From an uncultured Eubacteriales bacterium (lineage in GTDB: Bacteria; Bacillota_A; Clostridia; Oscillospirales; Oscillospiraceae): a DNA stretch of 12,931 nucleotides. The stretch spans positions 1-12,931 of the forward strand of contig CATIYU010000388.1 in the NCBI GenBank assembly GCA_949739085.1, in the 5' to 3' direction. Position 1 is the first letter of the stretch; each line of letters begins with the position of its first letter. Of the stretch, positions 12,591 through 12,931 are shown piece by piece. Under the pieces are notes generated by a model, which worked only from the letters and a program-made list of their open reading frames with translations, did no database searches and was not told the DNA's origin. A program made the position numbers and the translations under genes.

Positions 12591-12803
12591 ATGAAACGAG
12601 GGTTAGGAATCGCAAGATGTGGACTTGCTTGTTGCCTGTGCTCAGAAAATGTAAAATGCAATGGCTGTTATTCGGATAACTGTCCTGGCTACACCCAATG
12701 CGAAAATAGAAAATATTCTATCGAAAAGGGATTCTTAGGCTGTTATGTCTGCGAAATGGATTGCAAAGTCTGCAAAGGAAAAGTCAATAGGAAAATGAAA
12801 TAA
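12591..12803 (+). CDS. Cysteine-rich DUF3795-like protein, short form
   Basis: A 70-residue protein with 12 cysteines, grouped as RCGLACCLCSENVKCNGC (10-26), C31, C37 and GCYVCEMDCKVC (50-61). The N-terminal CGLxCxxC...CxGC followed by C.....EKG...C..C is the DUF3795 pattern, likely binding Zn or an Fe-S cluster; the function is unknown. Longer family members continue with a helical tail after the last cysteines. Here the chain ends at KGKVNRKMK, so it may be a truncated or minimal version. ATG 12591 follows GGGGAGG (12577-12583) by 7 bases. Codon use is A/T-richer than in the genes before it, pointing to acquisition. Confidence 0.75.
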   Translation: MKRGLGIARCGLACCLCSENVKCNGCYSDNCPGYTQCENRKYSIEKGFLGCYVCEMDCKVCKGKVNRKMK

Positions 12804-12840
12804 ATTTGTGGACATAGAGGAAGGTGAAAAAGAGCAACAC

Positions 12841-12867
12841 AAAAAGACCGCCGTGTAAACGCCGGTC
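12841..12867 (-). terminator. Terminator of the minus-strand gene at the right edge
   Basis: On the minus strand the stem GACCGGCG (12867-12860) and CGGCGGTC (12853-12846) has one mismatch and a 6-nt loop, and is followed by TTTTTG (12845-12840). It lies 23 bases after the stop at 12891. Confidence 0.7.
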
Positions 12868-12890
12868 AAATGGAAACAGGGCGGGGACGG

Positions 12891-12931
12891 TCAATCGGCG
12901 TTTTCCAGCGATGCCAGATATTCTTTGACCC
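12891..12931 (-). CDS. C-terminal end of an unidentified gene
   Basis: The minus strand reads VKEYLASLENAD then TGA, running in from beyond the right edge. Only 12 residues are visible, too few to identify a family. The call rests on the open frame plus the well-placed terminator just downstream. Confidence 0.5.
   Translation of the reverse strand, partial: VKEYLASLENAD

Noticed and set aside
11012..12661. A 549-codon open frame on the minus strand across several genes
   Set aside because: It crosses the CmpB-like gene in another frame and runs antisense to the NusG-II, Gx and cysteine-rich genes. No protein family is visible.

Overview
The window looks like a piece of core chromosome from a high-GC member of the Clostridia, most likely the Oscillospiraceae (Flavonifractor/Oscillibacter-like). 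Evidence: GC-rich codon use, strong Shine-Dalgarno sequences, a Ktr potassium system, a YtvI-type sporulation membrane protein, and an ACT protein-hom-lysC cluster. The genus is inference. I see no phage, insertion sequence or CRISPR array. Two genes (1160-1603 and 12591-12803) are visibly richer in A/T than the rest and look acquired.

Layout. 1-208 is the end of ribosomal protein S20, followed by two hairpin terminators. RNase HI (455-904, minus) diverges from an AT-richer lipoprotein gene (1160-1603, plus), which converges on peptide release factor 2 (1670-2794, minus). RF2 here is read straight through, without the usual programmed frameshift. Next, on the plus strand, come a GNAT acetyltransferase (3038-3442) and a KtrB-KtrA potassium uptake operon (3532-5578). 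An AraC-type regulator with a GyrI-like effector domain (5622-6467, minus) converges on it.

6594-9525 (minus) is an aspartate-family amino acid operon: ACT/HTH regulator, homoserine dehydrogenase, aspartokinase. The dehydrogenase keeps only the two ends of its usual C-terminal ACT domain, while a separate ACT protein opens the operon. A 14-bp perfect palindrome lies just past a TATAAT box in front of lysC. YtvI (9665-10729, plus) is divergent from this operon and has a weak SigE-like promoter candidate. A tRNA-Leu(UAG) with its own promoter and terminator follows, with an unexplained long inverted repeat between the tRNA and the terminator.

The right end holds a CmpB-family membrane protein (11047-11589, minus), divergent from a NusG-domain-II protein and a Gx-transporter/heptaprenyl-synthase-I-like membrane protein (11667-12520). 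That pair often sits near quinone, flavin or electron-transfer genes. Last come a 70-residue, 12-cysteine DUF3795-like protein and the tail of a minus-strand gene with its terminator.

Promoters were read by eye. Most are SigA-type with 17-18 bp spacers, and several carry a TGn extended -10. No completely novel system is evident. The most interesting points are the split regulation of hom, the lysC palindrome, the inverted repeat after the tRNA and the two AT-richer accessory genes.
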